DNA of 64,000 nucleotides from Candidatus Thiothrix putei (GCA_029972225.1 CP124756.1:1470001-1534000), one strand, 5' to 3'; shown: positions 1 to 9,525, counted from the first letter of the stretch. The notes: a model not told the origin generated them from the sequence alone. Translations and numbers: made by a program.

Positions 1-402
1 AAAGGGAAACCAACACAGGATATGGTAAACTACATCGTGTTGCGCCTACGTGAACTCATGGGCGAAGACGAACGTGGTTTCCGCAACTACTTCGAGATGC
101 TCGAAACCCTCGCCGAAAACCGTGACCTGCAACCCAATATCAAAGAGGCTGAACAAATGCTAACACAAGTGGATGTAACCAAATTTGCCTCCTATAGCTG
201 GGGCATGAGGGATGGAATCGAGAAGGGTATCGAAAAGGGCATTGAACAGGGCATTGAACAGGGACGCAAAGAAGGTGAGTATAAAAAAGCTCAAGAAGTC
301 GCCCGCAGTTTACTACAACTGGGCGTAATTCCCGAAGCTGACATTGCCCGTATCGCAGGCTTGCCACTGGAAGAAGTCCAGAAACTGCGGATTCAGCACT
401 AA
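1..402 (+). CDS. Rpn-type recombination-promoting nuclease / putative transposase, C-terminal part
   Basis: The reading frame is open from the first base of the window, so the true start lies upstream and only the last 133 codons are visible. The tail has the features of Rpn/YhgA-like (PDDEXK_2) proteins: a helical segment, then a charged repeat in which GIEKG/GIEQG units recur (about 217-267), then a short C-terminal helical domain ending in EEVQKLRIQH. In this family the N-terminal PD-(D/E)XK nuclease domain cuts DNA and stimulates RecA-independent recombination; that domain is outside the window. The near-identical 12-base units in the charged repeat could vary in number by slippage. Family assignment rests on the tail only. 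Confidence 0.7.
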   Translation, partial: KGKPTQDMVNYIVLRLRELMGEDERGFRNYFEMLETLAENRDLQPNIKEAEQMLTQVDVTKFASYSWGMRDGIEKGIEKGIEQGIEQGRKEGEYKKAQEVARSLLQLGVIPEADIARIAGLPLEEVQKLRIQH

Positions 403-461
403 TTCTGAACAATTTAATCCAAAGAATCTGTCGGTAAACTTATCCTGCTGGTACAAGACAA

Positions 462-1592
462 CTAGCTAATTCCTTGAGCACGCAAATAGTCGCGAACCTC
501 GGCTGGTGAACCCGTAAATACCAGCCTATCCTGCTTCTTACTGATCTGGTAATCGTACATCGGATCGTAGTAATCCAGCAAAATGAAACGCACCCAATCG
601 TAATGCGCGGTAGTCGACTGATCACGCGCTTGTTGTTGCAAAGCACGCTCCATCATTTCCCGCGCTTGTTGGTAACGTACCCCCCCTAAGCGGCGTTGCA
701 CCTTCGCCAAACTACCCAGCAGATAAGCACTGAATGCGGCAAAGCCCGCTTGTGCATCACCGCTGTGTACGGCGGTAAAGGCGGCAAGGTTATCCACGAC
801 GTATTCTTGATAGCTGATTTCTACCCGTTCTTCATCAGGCACTTGCATTAATACAAGCGGCGCATTGAGCAAAGTCTCAAAAAAGGTGTCGGGTAGATGC
901 AACGAGCCAATGGTACGGCTTTCATCTTCAAATACCAGAGTGGTTTGCCCTTGATGACACTTGCGCAGTAATTGGATAGCGAGATTATTCTCAAAACTGA
1001 TTTGTGAGGGTTGCGGTGTAGGTTGTGTGCCAAATGCTGAACCACGGTGATTTGCGCAGGCTTCTAAGTCAATTTGCTGTTGCAAGTCACGTAGAAAGCG
1101 TGTTTTCCCTGAACCTGTGCGCCCACTCAGGATGATGGGGCTGATTTTGCGGGGCAAGCTTTCCAATTGTTCCAACAAAAAGCGCCGCATGGCTTTGTAA
1201 CCGCCCTGGACACGCGGGTAGCGAATGCCGGTTTGTTCATACAGCCATTGTTGGGAAGTCCGTGAACGCAAGCCACCCCGAAAACAATACAACACACCTT
1301 CAGGGTATTTGTCGGCAAAGTGTTGCCAAGCTGTAACCCGTGCCGCTTTAATTTCACCACTAACCCGCTGCAAGCCTAATGCAATCGCGGCATCTTGCCC
1401 TTGTTGTTTGTAACGTGTACCAATTTCGACACGATCGTCATCATCCATCAATGGCAAGTTGGTGCTGCATGGGAAAGCACCTTCGTGGAATTCTACGGGG
1501 GCACGTACATCTAACAACGGCACGTTTTGCAAAAACAAGTGCAGCAAGTCGTCGATGACAGGTAAATCGTTACCAGCGTTGCGCAGTGACAT
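462..1592 (-). CDS. selU: tRNA 2-selenouridine synthase (MnmH/SelU/YbbB)
   Basis: A 376-residue protein of the usual length. The N-terminal rhodanese domain (about residues 10-125) carries the active-site loop YCFRGGLRS with Cys103. A P-loop GRTGSGKT follows near residue 158 in the C-terminal nucleotide-binding domain. The family replaces sulfur by selenium in 2-thiouridine at the wobble position of Lys, Glu and Gln tRNAs, via a geranylated intermediate, using selenophosphate. The gene lies 3 bases downstream of selD, which makes that selenophosphate, on the same strand, so the pair is almost certainly cotranscribed. No selenocysteine-insertion genes are in the window, so tRNA selenation is the only selenium use seen here. 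Confidence 0.96.
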   Translation of the reverse strand: MSLRNAGNDLPVIDDLLHLFLQNVPLLDVRAPVEFHEGAFPCSTNLPLMDDDDRVEIGTRYKQQGQDAAIALGLQRVSGEIKAARVTAWQHFADKYPEGVLYCFRGGLRSRTSQQWLYEQTGIRYPRVQGGYKAMRRFLLEQLESLPRKISPIILSGRTGSGKTRFLRDLQQQIDLEACANHRGSAFGTQPTPQPSQISFENNLAIQLLRKCHQGQTTLVFEDESRTIGSLHLPDTFFETLLNAPLVLMQVPDEERVEISYQEYVVDNLAAFTAVHSGDAQAGFAAFSAYLLGSLAKVQRRLGGVRYQQAREMMERALQQQARDQSTTAHYDWVRFILLDYYDPMYDYQISKKQDRLVFTGSPAEVRDYLRAQGIS

Positions 1593-1595
1593 GAA

Positions 1596-2636
1596 TTACT
1601 CCACCGTAATCAGGGCGCTATCTGCCACAGGTTCGCGCAAGTAGCCGATGGGTTGTAAGTTCATGCCAGCCTGTCGGCTCACGGCTAAGAACTCTATCTC
1701 CCCTTCAGGCGCAACCGCGACCAGCAAGCCGCCGCTGGTTTGCGGGTCGCAGAGGATTTGCCGCTGACGTTCTGTCATTGCACCGAGTGCGTAGCCGTAG
1801 CTGTCGAAATTGCGTTGCGCCCCACCCGGTGAGCAATCGAGTTCCAGATAGTGCGAAATGTGTGGCAGCACTGGCACTTGGGCGAACTGGATGACGGCTT
1901 GCAAGCCACTGCCTTCGCACATTTCGCGCAAATGCCCGCCCAGCCCGAAGCCAGTGACATCGGTCAGGGCAGTGACGGCCGACATTTCGCCAAATTGTGC
2001 GCCGATGCTGTTCAGTTGGCACATGGTGTCAATGGCGAGATTGCGGTGCTCCGGTAGGAGCACTTTGCGTTTTTGTGCGGTAGTGAGAATACCAATACCG
2101 AGTGGTTTAGTGAGGTACAGCTTGCAACCGGCTTGTGCGGTGCTGTTTTGCTTGAGGTGGCGGGTTTGCACAATGCCCGTGACCGCCAAGCCGAAAATGG
2201 GTTCGGGTGCGTCAATGCTGTGACCGCCTGCGAGGGGAATACCGGCATCCTGACAAGCTTTGCGCCCACCTTCAACCACTTCACGCCCCACTTCTGGTGG
2301 CAATTTGTCGAGCGGCCAGCCAAAAATTGCAATCGCCATAATAGGCTTGCCACCCATGGCGTACACGTCGCTGATGGCATTGGTGGCGGCAATGCGCCCA
2401 AACGTGAACGGGTCATCCACAATTGGCATGAAAAAATCGGTGGTGCTGATGACGGCAGTGCCATTGCCCAGATCGTAAACGGCAGCATCATCACGGGAAC
2501 TGTTGCCAACCAGCAGGGCATCGCAGACATCTGGCGGTAATTGGCTGTGCAAGATCACATCGAGAACAGCGGGGGCGATTTTACAACCACAGCCTGAGCC
2601 GTGGCTGTATTCGGTCATGCGGATGGGGGTATCCAT
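1596..2636 (-). CDS. selD: selenide, water dikinase (selenophosphate synthetase)
   Basis: A 346-residue protein that makes selenophosphate from selenide and ATP. The N-terminal motif [13 protein letters not shown] is present, with Cys16 and Lys19 at the positions of catalytic Cys17 and Lys20 of E. coli SelD. Cys is encoded there rather than selenocysteine. Later come the AIRS-type ATP-binding segments, including AGGHSID and the DPQTSGGLL motif near the C-terminus. It sits between oppC (60-base gap) and selU (3-base gap), all leftward, suggesting one transcription unit. Confidence 0.97.
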   Translation of the reverse strand: MDTPIRMTEYSHGSGCGCKIAPAVLDVILHSQLPPDVCDALLVGNSSRDDAAVYDLGNGTAVISTTDFFMPIVDDPFTFGRIAATNAISDVYAMGGKPIMAIAIFGWPLDKLPPEVGREVVEGGRKACQDAGIPLAGGHSIDAPEPIFGLAVTGIVQTRHLKQNSTAQAGCKLYLTKPLGIGILTTAQKRKVLLPEHRNLAIDTMCQLNSIGAQFGEMSAVTALTDVTGFGLGGHLREMCEGSGLQAVIQFAQVPVLPHISHYLELDCSPGGAQRNFDSYGYALGAMTERQRQILCDPQTSGGLLVAVAPEGEIEFLAVSRQAGMNLQPIGYLREPVADSALITVE

Positions 2637-2696
2637 GCGTGGAATCCTTGGCTAAGCAAAAGGGGGAATCATACTGGAAAGTGAGGCATGACGCGA

Positions 2697-3557
2697 TTAG
2701 GTGCTTTTCGGATCCAAGGCATCCCGCAGCCCATCCCCCAGAAAATTGAGGCAAAATAGCGTCACTGCCAGGAATCCCGCAGGGAATAGCAACATCCACG
2801 GCGCGGTTTCCATTTGCGCGGCTCCTTCCGCAATCAATACGCCCCAACTGGTCAAGGGTTCCTGTACCCCCAGCCCTAAAAAGCTGAGGAACGATTCAAA
2901 CAAAATCACCTGCGGCACGGTTAGGGTGGCATACACGATCACTGATCCCAAGGTATTTGGCACAATATGACGCCGGATAATCCCGAAATGGCTCACGCCA
3001 CATACCCGTGCGGCTTCCACAAACGCCCGCCCTTTTAACGACAACGCTTGTCCGCGTACAATCCGTGCCATGGTAAGCCACTCTACTGCCCCAATTGCCA
3101 CGAAAATGAGGAAGATGCTGCGTCCAAAATACACCATTAACAAAATCACAAAAAACATAAAGGGCAGGGCATACAGCACATCCACCAAGCGCATCATCAG
3201 GGCATCGGTACGTCCACCCAGATAGCCTGCGGTTGCGCCATACAATACCCCGATCAATAAACTCACGGCGGTGGCAGCTAAGCCGACCATCAGCGAAATT
3301 TGCCCCCCAATCAGGGTACGCACGAACAAATCACGCCCATTGGCATCCGTACCAAACCAGAATCCTTGTTCCGCATTGGGGGGAATACCCATACTGTCCC
3401 AGTAAATCTCATCGTAAGGGTGTGGGCTAAACAACGGCCCCAACACGCACAACAAGCCAATCGCGAGCAACACCACCGCACTGCCTACTGCCATTTTATT
3501 GCGCCGTAAACGCCGTAAGGCTTTGTTCCACAACCCTTGGTTGAGCGGCTTAGTCAT
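2697..3557 (-). CDS. oppC: oligopeptide ABC transporter permease OppC
   Basis: A 286-residue inner-membrane permease of the dipeptide/oligopeptide family. An N-terminal membrane anchor (about residues 21-43) is followed by the periplasmic segment with the typical FGTDANGRDLFVR motif, then five further hydrophobic segments. The EAA loop EAARVCGVSHFGIIRRH, which contacts the ATPase subunit, is complete. The start overlaps the end of oppB by 8 bases. No binding protein (oppA) or ATPase (oppD, oppF) lies beside it here, so the missing subunits must be encoded elsewhere, or the pair serves a different system. Confidence 0.93.
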   Translation of the reverse strand: MTKPLNQGLWNKALRRLRRNKMAVGSAVVLLAIGLLCVLGPLFSPHPYDEIYWDSMGIPPNAEQGFWFGTDANGRDLFVRTLIGGQISLMVGLAATAVSLLIGVLYGATAGYLGGRTDALMMRLVDVLYALPFMFFVILLMVYFGRSIFLIFVAIGAVEWLTMARIVRGQALSLKGRAFVEAARVCGVSHFGIIRRHIVPNTLGSVIVYATLTVPQVILFESFLSFLGLGVQEPLTSWGVLIAEGAAQMETAPWMLLFPAGFLAVTLFCLNFLGDGLRDALDPKST

Positions 3558-4470
3558 AACGCACCCTTGGATCCATTAGCCCGTAAATCACATCGACCAA
3601 TAAATTCATCAGAATAATCAACGCGCCATAAAACACTACCACCCCCATGACCAAGGTGTAATCACGGTTTAATGCACCTTGTACGAAGTGTCGCCCAATA
3701 CCCGGAATGCCAAATATCTGTTCAATCACCACCGAGCCGGTAATAATGGCAGCGGTCGCAGGCCCTAGCCAAGATAGCACAGGCAATAACGCGCCCTTTA
3801 GCACATGCCGCCACAAAATGAGCCGCATGGGTAGACCTTTGGCAAATGCGGTGCGGATATGTGCGCTAGACAGTGTTTCCAACATACTCGCCCGCATTAG
3901 CCGCGCTGCATAAGCAACTTGTGGTAAGGCCAAGGCAATGACGGGTAATACGGCTGATTTCCAACCTGCATCCCACCCCGCTACCGGCAACCAGTGCAAA
4001 AACACCCCAAAGACCAGCGCTAATAAGGGAGCCATGACAAAATTGGGTACTGTAATGCCGGTCATGGCGACTGCCATCACAGCATGATCCAGCGGGCGGT
4101 TTTGATGCAAAGCAGCCAGTATCCCTGCCGGAAGCCCGATCAATAATGCCAATAACATCGCCAATACCCCCAGTTGCAGCGATACGGGGAAACCCTCTGC
4201 AATTAATGCGCTAACGCTGTGATCTTTGTATTTGAACGATGGGCCAAAATCACCCTGTAACACATTAAGCAAGTAATAACCATATTGCACGGGCAGGGGT
4301 TGATCAAGGTGGTAGGCACGTTCAATATTCGCCGCAATTTCTGGTGGAATAGGGCGTTCAGTATCAAATGGCCCGCCCGGTGCCAAGCGAATCAGAAAAA
4401 ATGCCAAGGTGATGATGACCAATAAGGTGGGCAGCGCACCGAGCAGGCGTTTGAAGACATACTGCAACAT
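3550..4470 (-). CDS. oppB: oligopeptide ABC transporter permease OppB
   Basis: A 306-residue permease, the same length as E. coli OppB and similar throughout: the N-terminal helix, the segment HLDQPLPVQYGYYL, the motif GDFGPSFKYKD, and an EAA loop IRTAFAKGLPMRLILWRH. It should form the membrane channel with OppC for peptide import from the periplasm. It is the first gene of the leftward oppB-oppC-selD-selU run; its promoter should lie in 4471-4641, the spacer to the divergent membrane-protein gene. The match to true OppB rather than DppB is based on the length and the FKYKD segment. Confidence 0.93.
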   Translation of the reverse strand: MLQYVFKRLLGALPTLLVIITLAFFLIRLAPGGPFDTERPIPPEIAANIERAYHLDQPLPVQYGYYLLNVLQGDFGPSFKYKDHSVSALIAEGFPVSLQLGVLAMLLALLIGLPAGILAALHQNRPLDHAVMAVAMTGITVPNFVMAPLLALVFGVFLHWLPVAGWDAGWKSAVLPVIALALPQVAYAARLMRASMLETLSSAHIRTAFAKGLPMRLILWRHVLKGALLPVLSWLGPATAAIITGSVVIEQIFGIPGIGRHFVQGALNRDYTLVMGVVVFYGALIILMNLLVDVIYGLMDPRVRYD

Positions 4471-4641
4471 ATAAACATTGAGCCTTTTTAGCGAATCATT
4501 AAACGTGGAGCGGTAAGCAGGTCGGTTTCTTAGAGCTATTCGTCCTGATTATGATTGTCTGTTAACACCGATGCAATGCAAAATATAAGCTACAATCACA
4601 TGATTATGTATCATGTGAATGACAAAATTAAGGAAAAATAA

Positions 4642-5040
4642 GTGAATATATATTATCTAAGCCTAGCCAGTCTGGGCAAAAATCATTGGTGGCGCTATGC
4701 GCTGGGTTTGGTTGTCATTGCTATTTTCTGGCAGGTATTAGGTGCTATTCCCTTAGGCATTATGATCATGTTTATCTTGGGAGATAATAACCCCGCGACT
4801 AATGTAAATTTGGATACGCTGAAATTTGAAGGCATTGATAGCTTGTGGCCTTATTTGGGTATTAATTTTACTTTATTTTCCATGTTGGCTGGGGTATTTC
4901 TGACAGTGCGTTTTTTGCATCAACGTCACTTCACCAGTGTGATTACCCCGTTGGCAAGTGTTAATTGGATGTTGATGCTGAAGGGTTTTTTCGTCTTTTT
5001 GGGATTGATAGGTTTGGCTACATTGCTTGAAACATTATGA
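4642..5040 (+). pseudogene. membrane protein fragment, N-terminal part of a probable CPBP-family protein
   Basis: An N-terminal fragment of 132 codons starting at a GTG with AAGGA 7 bases upstream. It contains three strongly hydrophobic segments (about residues 20-45, 73-90 and 107-128) and the signature-like N-terminus YYLSLASLGKNHWWRY, which resembles the amino end of CPBP intramembrane protease-like proteins. The frame ends at a TGA formed exactly at the left inverted repeat of the IS beginning at 5039. The conserved glutamate and histidine motifs of the CPBP domain would lie downstream and are missing. I therefore call it a gene truncated by IS-associated rearrangement. The family name is tentative. 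Confidence 0.6.
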
Positions 5041-5630
5041 GCCACTTGCAAAATTACATTTTCAGCGTGAACCTTCCTTCATCTGAAGGAAAAAAGAAGT
5101 GTGGGCTGCCGTTTTCGGCGATAATAGAAGCATCAAAACAACCATTAAGCCCACGCTATGAATTCTACCGAACGCGCCCTGATTGCACAACGCTGGAGTT
5201 TGCTGCAAATTGAAATACTGCCTTGCTTCAATGATGCCTTTGGCACATTGACCCCCAAGCTTGAAAAGCTCATTCACGTACTGGAGCTGACGCGCATTGA
5301 AGATTTTGTGCGCTCTTTTCGTGATGGGTCTGGACGGCCAGCGACGGAGCGATCTTGGTTTGCCAATGCTTTTGTCGCCAAAAGCGTGCTCAATATTGTC
5401 AATACGCGAGCACTCATTGACCGGCTGCAAAACGATCGCTCCCTGCGACGCATCTGCGGGTTTCCCCTGACCAAGAAACTGCCTTCCGAATCCACCTTTT
5501 CACGTGCCTTCGCTGAATTTGCTGAACAGCGTTTAGCGGAACGTGTGCATGAAACGTTGGTGAAAACGTATTTGGGCGATGCGCTGATCGGCCACCTGTG
5601 TCGGGATTCAACAGCCATTGAGGCACGTGA

Positions 5631-6851
5631 CAGGGCAATCGCTTGAAAGTTTGGTTGCAAAACATGCATAAATAAGGTTTTTCCCGAAAGGACAAAACCG
5701 ATGCCGAACTTGCCGTCCAGCGCTATCAGCCGCCTACTGGAACAGTTGTCAGTTTTAGAAGACCCACGCCAGCAAGCCAAAGTTCTCTACCCCCTACCTG
5801 AAATCCTATTGCTGGGTTTGGCAGGCAGCTTAGCAGGGGCAGACGATGTGGTGGAAATGGTGCGCTGGGCAAAGCTAAACGCGGATTTCCTGCGCCGCTA
5901 TTATCCCTATGCACGGGGCTTTCCCAGCCATGACACGGTGAGTGACGTGTTCAACGCGCTGAATGCTAAGCTGTTTTCGGAACTGTTTATCCGTTGGACA
6001 AACAGCCTGTCCGCAGGGGAGGCTGACCTATTGAACATTGACGGCAAAACCTCACGGCGCAGTGGTGGCAACGGGCAGAACCCTCTGCACCTGGTGTCAG
6101 CGTGGGCAAACCAGCAAAATCTAGTGCTGGGGCAGGAAGCCACCGACCAGAAATCCAATGAAATCACTGCCATCCCCGCCTTGCTACGCAAGCTCGACAT
6201 TGAAGGCTGCTTGATCACCATTGATGCGATGGGGACACAAAAGGCCATCGCCAAGCAAATCGTGGAAGCAGGCGGTGATTACCTACTGGCAGTCAAAGAC
6301 AATCAGAAAACGTTAGCAGAAGACATCGCCCTGTTTTTCGAAAAGCCGCCTGCCGGTTATGTGCTGGATGAAGACACCCAGGTGGAAAAAGACCACGGGC
6401 GGCTCGAAACCCGCCGTTGCCGCATTTGCACCGATGTTGCTTGGTTGGAACAACGGCAGGAATGGGCAGGACTTGCCAGCATCATCTGTATCGAGTCCTG
6501 GGTCGAAAAAGCAGGAAAATCAACCTATTCCATCCGCCACTACATCTGTTCACTGGCGATGATCGCCAAGGCCGCACAATATGCCGTCCGCTCCCACTGG
6601 GCAATCGAAAACAAGTTGCATTGGGTGCTGGATGTCCTGATGCGGGAAGATTTGGCGAGAAACCGTAGCAACCATGGCGCACATAATCTCGCCATCCTGC
6701 GCCACATGGGTACTAACCTGCTGCGCAATGACAAAACCAACAAACATAGCCTCAAAGTCCGTCGTAAACAGGCAGGGTGGTCAACTGACTATCTGGCACA
6801 ACTGCTGGAGCAAGTCATGTAAGTAAGGCGATTATTCAAGCGATTGCCCTA
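5631..6851 (+). mobile_element. ISAs1-family insertion sequence, complete
   Basis: A 1221-base element with terminal inverted repeats: left end CAGGGCAATCGCTTGAA, right end its complement with one difference at the outermost base. It is flanked by a perfect 10-base target duplication AGGCACGTGA at 5621-5630 and 6852-6861. It carries one transposase gene of normal length. The exact duplication and the clean restoration of the interrupted reading frame show a recent, unrearranged insertion. Confidence 0.93.
5701..6822 (+). CDS. ISAs1 family transposase
   Basis: A 373-residue transposase. The N-terminal half has the typical segment LEDPRQQAKVLYPL and the HDTVSDVFNAL block. The DDE catalytic core follows, with LLNIDGKTSRRS (first Asp), LITIDAMGTQKAIAKQI (second Asp) and RSHWAIENKLHWVLDV (Glu). 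These three motifs are diagnostic of the DDE_Tnp_ISAs1 family. The frame is open over its whole length and the IS ends are intact, so it is probably active. It cuts and pastes its own element and may also act on related ends elsewhere in the genome. Confidence 0.95.
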   Translation: MPNLPSSAISRLLEQLSVLEDPRQQAKVLYPLPEILLLGLAGSLAGADDVVEMVRWAKLNADFLRRYYPYARGFPSHDTVSDVFNALNAKLFSELFIRWTNSLSAGEADLLNIDGKTSRRSGGNGQNPLHLVSAWANQQNLVLGQEATDQKSNEITAIPALLRKLDIEGCLITIDAMGTQKAIAKQIVEAGGDYLLAVKDNQKTLAEDIALFFEKPPAGYVLDEDTQVEKDHGRLETRRCRICTDVAWLEQRQEWAGLASIICIESWVEKAGKSTYSIRHYICSLAMIAKAAQYAVRSHWAIENKLHWVLDVLMREDLARNRSNHGAHNLAILRHMGTNLLRNDKTNKHSLKVRRKQAGWSTDYLAQLLEQVM

Positions 6852-7651
6852 AGGCACGTGAACGGCCTGTTGCCGAGGAAAAGCCAAAGAAAAAACAAGG
6901 GCAAACACGGATTCAGCGCCAACGGGAACAGTCACTTCAGCAAGCACTCGATGAGATACCGGTTCAGTGTAACCGGGGGACGAAGAAGAATGCCCAAGGC
7001 TACAAGCACAGTTGGAACGGCTACAAACTGCATATCGATACCGCCGATTGTGGTGTCCCGATAGCAGCCATTCTGTCTTCCGCCTCCTTTCACGACAGCG
7101 GGGCAGCCATCCCACTCTCTCAAATCAGTGCCCAACGTGTCACCAGTCTCTACGACCTGATGGATGCGGCCTATTGCAGTGCTGATTTGCACGAATACAG
7201 CCGTCATCTGGGGCATGTCCCTCTGATTGATCACAATCCTCGCGGCGGACAGAAAGAAGCGTTTGAACCTGCTGATGCCGAGCGTTACAAAATTCGCAGC
7301 ACCGTAGAACGAACCAATGCCCGCCTGAAGGATGAATTTGGTGGTCGGAATGTGTGGGTGCAAGGTGCGCAAAAAGTTTACAGCCACTTGATGTTTGGGA
7401 TTTTGGTGTTGAGTGCTGATCAACTGATGCGTGTCTTGTTATAAAGCGACTGGGTTTGAAAAAACACGGGAAGACTGACTGAAAAACAGGAGCAGTCGCA
7501 TCGGTATGGGTGAAATTTAGCAAAAGTTACGGTAAAACTGAAAAAGCTCAGGTTTCGTTGGTCAAATTGAGTAAAAAATCGGCTGAATATGCGGCGTTCG
7601 GTCAATGCTGAAAATTGAGCAACTCAGTTTGTCGGATTTTGCAAGTCGCTC

Positions 7652-7887
7652 AAAGGATAGGTCTTCAGGTAAAACAGAATGAAAAACAGTTTGTCTTCTA
7701 TTAATGCCAGTTTCCCATCAGAACGACCCCGCGTCTCATCAACACGTTTGCCCCGGGCGTGTAGGTCAGTTTGGTAAGCTGCACTGAACCGTTCGAGCAA
7801 ACCCAAAAACTCCTTAACGTTGAGACTGGTCATGGCAACAAATGCCTTTTCATTGGATTTCAATGCGTTAAAGCTGTACTCCGCCAT
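7652..7887 (-). pseudogene. IS5-type transposase fragment, N-terminal
   Basis: Read leftward from 7887, about 79 codons resemble the N-terminal helix-turn-helix part of IS5-family (ISL2-like) transposases, ending in LIEDKLFFILFYLKTYPL. This is a segment that in such proteins precedes the DDE domain. Similarity stops at 7651, where the inverted repeat of the outer IS begins; the rest of the gene is not on the far side of that IS. The fragment marks another mobile element lost in the rearrangement. The following 7888-7994 is AT-rich and I see no gene in it. Confidence 0.7.
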
Positions 7888-7994
7888 GCCGTTAGTCCCT
7901 ACTCTAGGCTATTATTACTGTCAGGAATTTACACTCTGGCTGTGTATCTTGCCATTGATAATTATTATTTATATATTTCAGTTTTTTATAGATA

Positions 7995-9518
7995 ATGTCT
8001 AATGAATATCAAATAAATTGGGAGAATGATGGTAAAGAACTAAAGAACAGTAGTAAATCCAACTTGCGTAATGCAAGGAATTATTTTAAATCTGGCTTGA
8101 CTTGGACTAGAATTTCTAGTTCAAAAACTGCATTCAGGTACTTTGATGAAGGTCATATATTTGAATCTACTGGGCCATGTATCTTTGTTAAAAATATTAA
8201 TGAAGATGTTTTGCTCGCTTTCTTAAATAGCAAGATCGCTTATGAACTCTTGAAGGTTTTAGCACCTACTATGGATTTTCAAAGTGGTCACATTTCATTG
8301 CTGCCACTTAAAAAAGATATATCAGAAGAGTTGTTATTAGCAAAAAATTCAAAGTTCTTAAAAAAGAGCGCTAGAGAAGATTGGGATTCGTTTGAGACTT
8401 CTTGGGATTTTGCGGGGTTGCCGTTGTTGACGGCGGATTATGAGGCGGAGACCGAGAAGAAACCCCTCCCCAGCCCTCCCCTTATCAGGGAAGGGAGCAA
8501 GAGTGAGGAGGCGGCTTCTTGTTCCTCCCCTGATAAGGGGAGGTTAGGAGGGGTTTCTTCTCCACTGGCAACAATCTACAAAAACCTGCGTCAGCATTGG
8601 CAAGCCATGACGCTGGAAATGCAACGGCTGGAAGTCGAAAACAACCGTATCTTCATCGAAGCCTATGGCCTGCAAGACGAACTCACCCCCGACGTACCCC
8701 TCAACGAAATCACCCTGACCTGTAACCCCCACTACCGCTACGGCGGCAACAAAACCGAAGCCGAACTCGAAACCCAACTAAAAGCCGACACGATGGCAGA
8801 ATTCCTCAGCTACGCCGTCGGCTGCATGTTCGGGCGTTACAGCATCGACCAATCCGGCCTGATCCTCGCCAACCAAGGCGACACCCTGCAACACTACCTC
8901 GCCAAAATCCCGCAACCGCGCTTCACCCCCGACGCGGACAACGTCATCCCCCTGATCGACTTCGACGGCGACTGGTTCGAGGACGACATCGCCGAACGCT
9001 TCAAACACTTCCTCAAAATCACCCTCGGCGCAGAAAATTACCAAGCCAACCTCAAATTCATCGAAGACGCGCTCGGCAAAGACGTGCGCAAATACTTCCT
9101 CAAGGATTTCTACGCCGATCACGTCAAACGCTACAAAAAACGCCCGATCTACTGGCTATTCAGCAGCCCCAAAGGCACGTTCAACGCCCTGATCTACCTG
9201 CACCGCTACCAGCCGGACACCGCCAGCATCGTCCTCAACGACTACCTGCGCGAATTCCGCACCAAACTGACCGCCCGCAAACAAGCCCTCGAACAGGTCG
9301 GCATCCGCTCCGACACCAAAGAAAATCAGGGCGAAAAAACCAAAGCCCTCAAAGCCACCGCCAAAATTGACCAAGCACTCGCGGAAATCAACGATTACGA
9401 ACGTGATACGCTCTACCCATTGGCTACCCGCCAAATCGCGCTGGATCTGGACGACGGGGTGAAAGTGAATTACCCGAAGTTGGGGAAGGCGTTGAAGAGT
9501 GTGGCGGGGTTGAGTTGA
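7995..9518 (+). pseudogene. pglX: PglX (BREX type 1 adenine methyltransferase), C-terminal half only
   Basis: The 507-codon frame matches the C-terminal half of BREX-1 PglX, which is normally around 1200 residues. It has the specificity-domain segment LLAFLNSKIAYELLK, then EDWDSFETSWDFAGLPLL, ENNRIFIEAYGLQDEL, ADTMAEFLSYAVGCMFGRY, FLKDFYADHVKRYKKRPIYWLFSSPKG and the C-terminal LDLDDGVKVNYPKLGKAL. The N-terminal methyltransferase domain with its AdoMet and NPPY motifs is absent; a stop codon lies 6 bases before the ATG and an IS5 remnant just beyond. PglX normally methylates the host BREX site and needs that domain, so this cannot be an active methyltransferase. A palindromic element is inserted in frame at 8454-8562. 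Confidence 0.92.
8454..8562. repeat. palindromic interspersed element, copy 1, in frame inside the pglX remnant
   Basis: A 109-base element whose outer 16 bases form a perfect inverted repeat (GAGAAGAAACCCCTCC and complement), with inner palindromic arms CCTCCCCTGATAAGGGGAGG and CCCTCCCCTTATCAGGGAAG. It adds about 36 residues rich in Pro, Ser and Gly (PLPSPPLIREGSK...) to PglX without breaking the frame. Copies 2 and 3 lie at 9526-9624 and 59519-59561. Confidence 0.88.
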
Positions 9519-9525
9519 TGATGAT

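Larger units (their letters stand above)
5158..7444 (+). pseudogene. DDE transposase of the outer IS, split by the inner IS
   Basis: The gene lies in two blocks, 5158-5630 and 6862-7444. Removing the inner element and one copy of its 10-base target duplication restores a single frame of 351 codons. The joined product has an N-terminal helical domain, the DDE-domain segment CRDSTAIEARERP at the junction, a YKHSWNGYKLHIDT block, and the C-terminal ERTNARLKDEFGGR motif holding the last acidic residue. This is an IS4/IS5-superfamily type enzyme; I cannot name the exact IS family. As it stands the 5-prime block gives a 162-residue truncated product, so the element cannot move by itself. Confidence 0.85.
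5039..7651 (+). mobile_element. DDE-transposase insertion sequence, itself interrupted by another IS
   Basis: The ends are an imperfect inverted repeat: GAGCCACTTGCAAAAT at 5039-5054 and its complement with one mismatch at 7636-7651. Inside is one rightward transposase gene split by an inner IS (5631-6851). About 200 bases without a gene follow the transposase stop (7445-7651). No matching target duplication is seen: the left flank is a membrane-protein gene and the right flank is a piece of an IS5-type transposase. This indicates that the two flanks were joined by deletion or recombination involving this element rather than by simple insertion. Confidence 0.8.

Noticed and set aside
5158..5646. 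A stand-alone 162-residue gene
   Set aside because: Its last residues come from the inverted repeat of the inner IS; removing that IS restores a full transposase.
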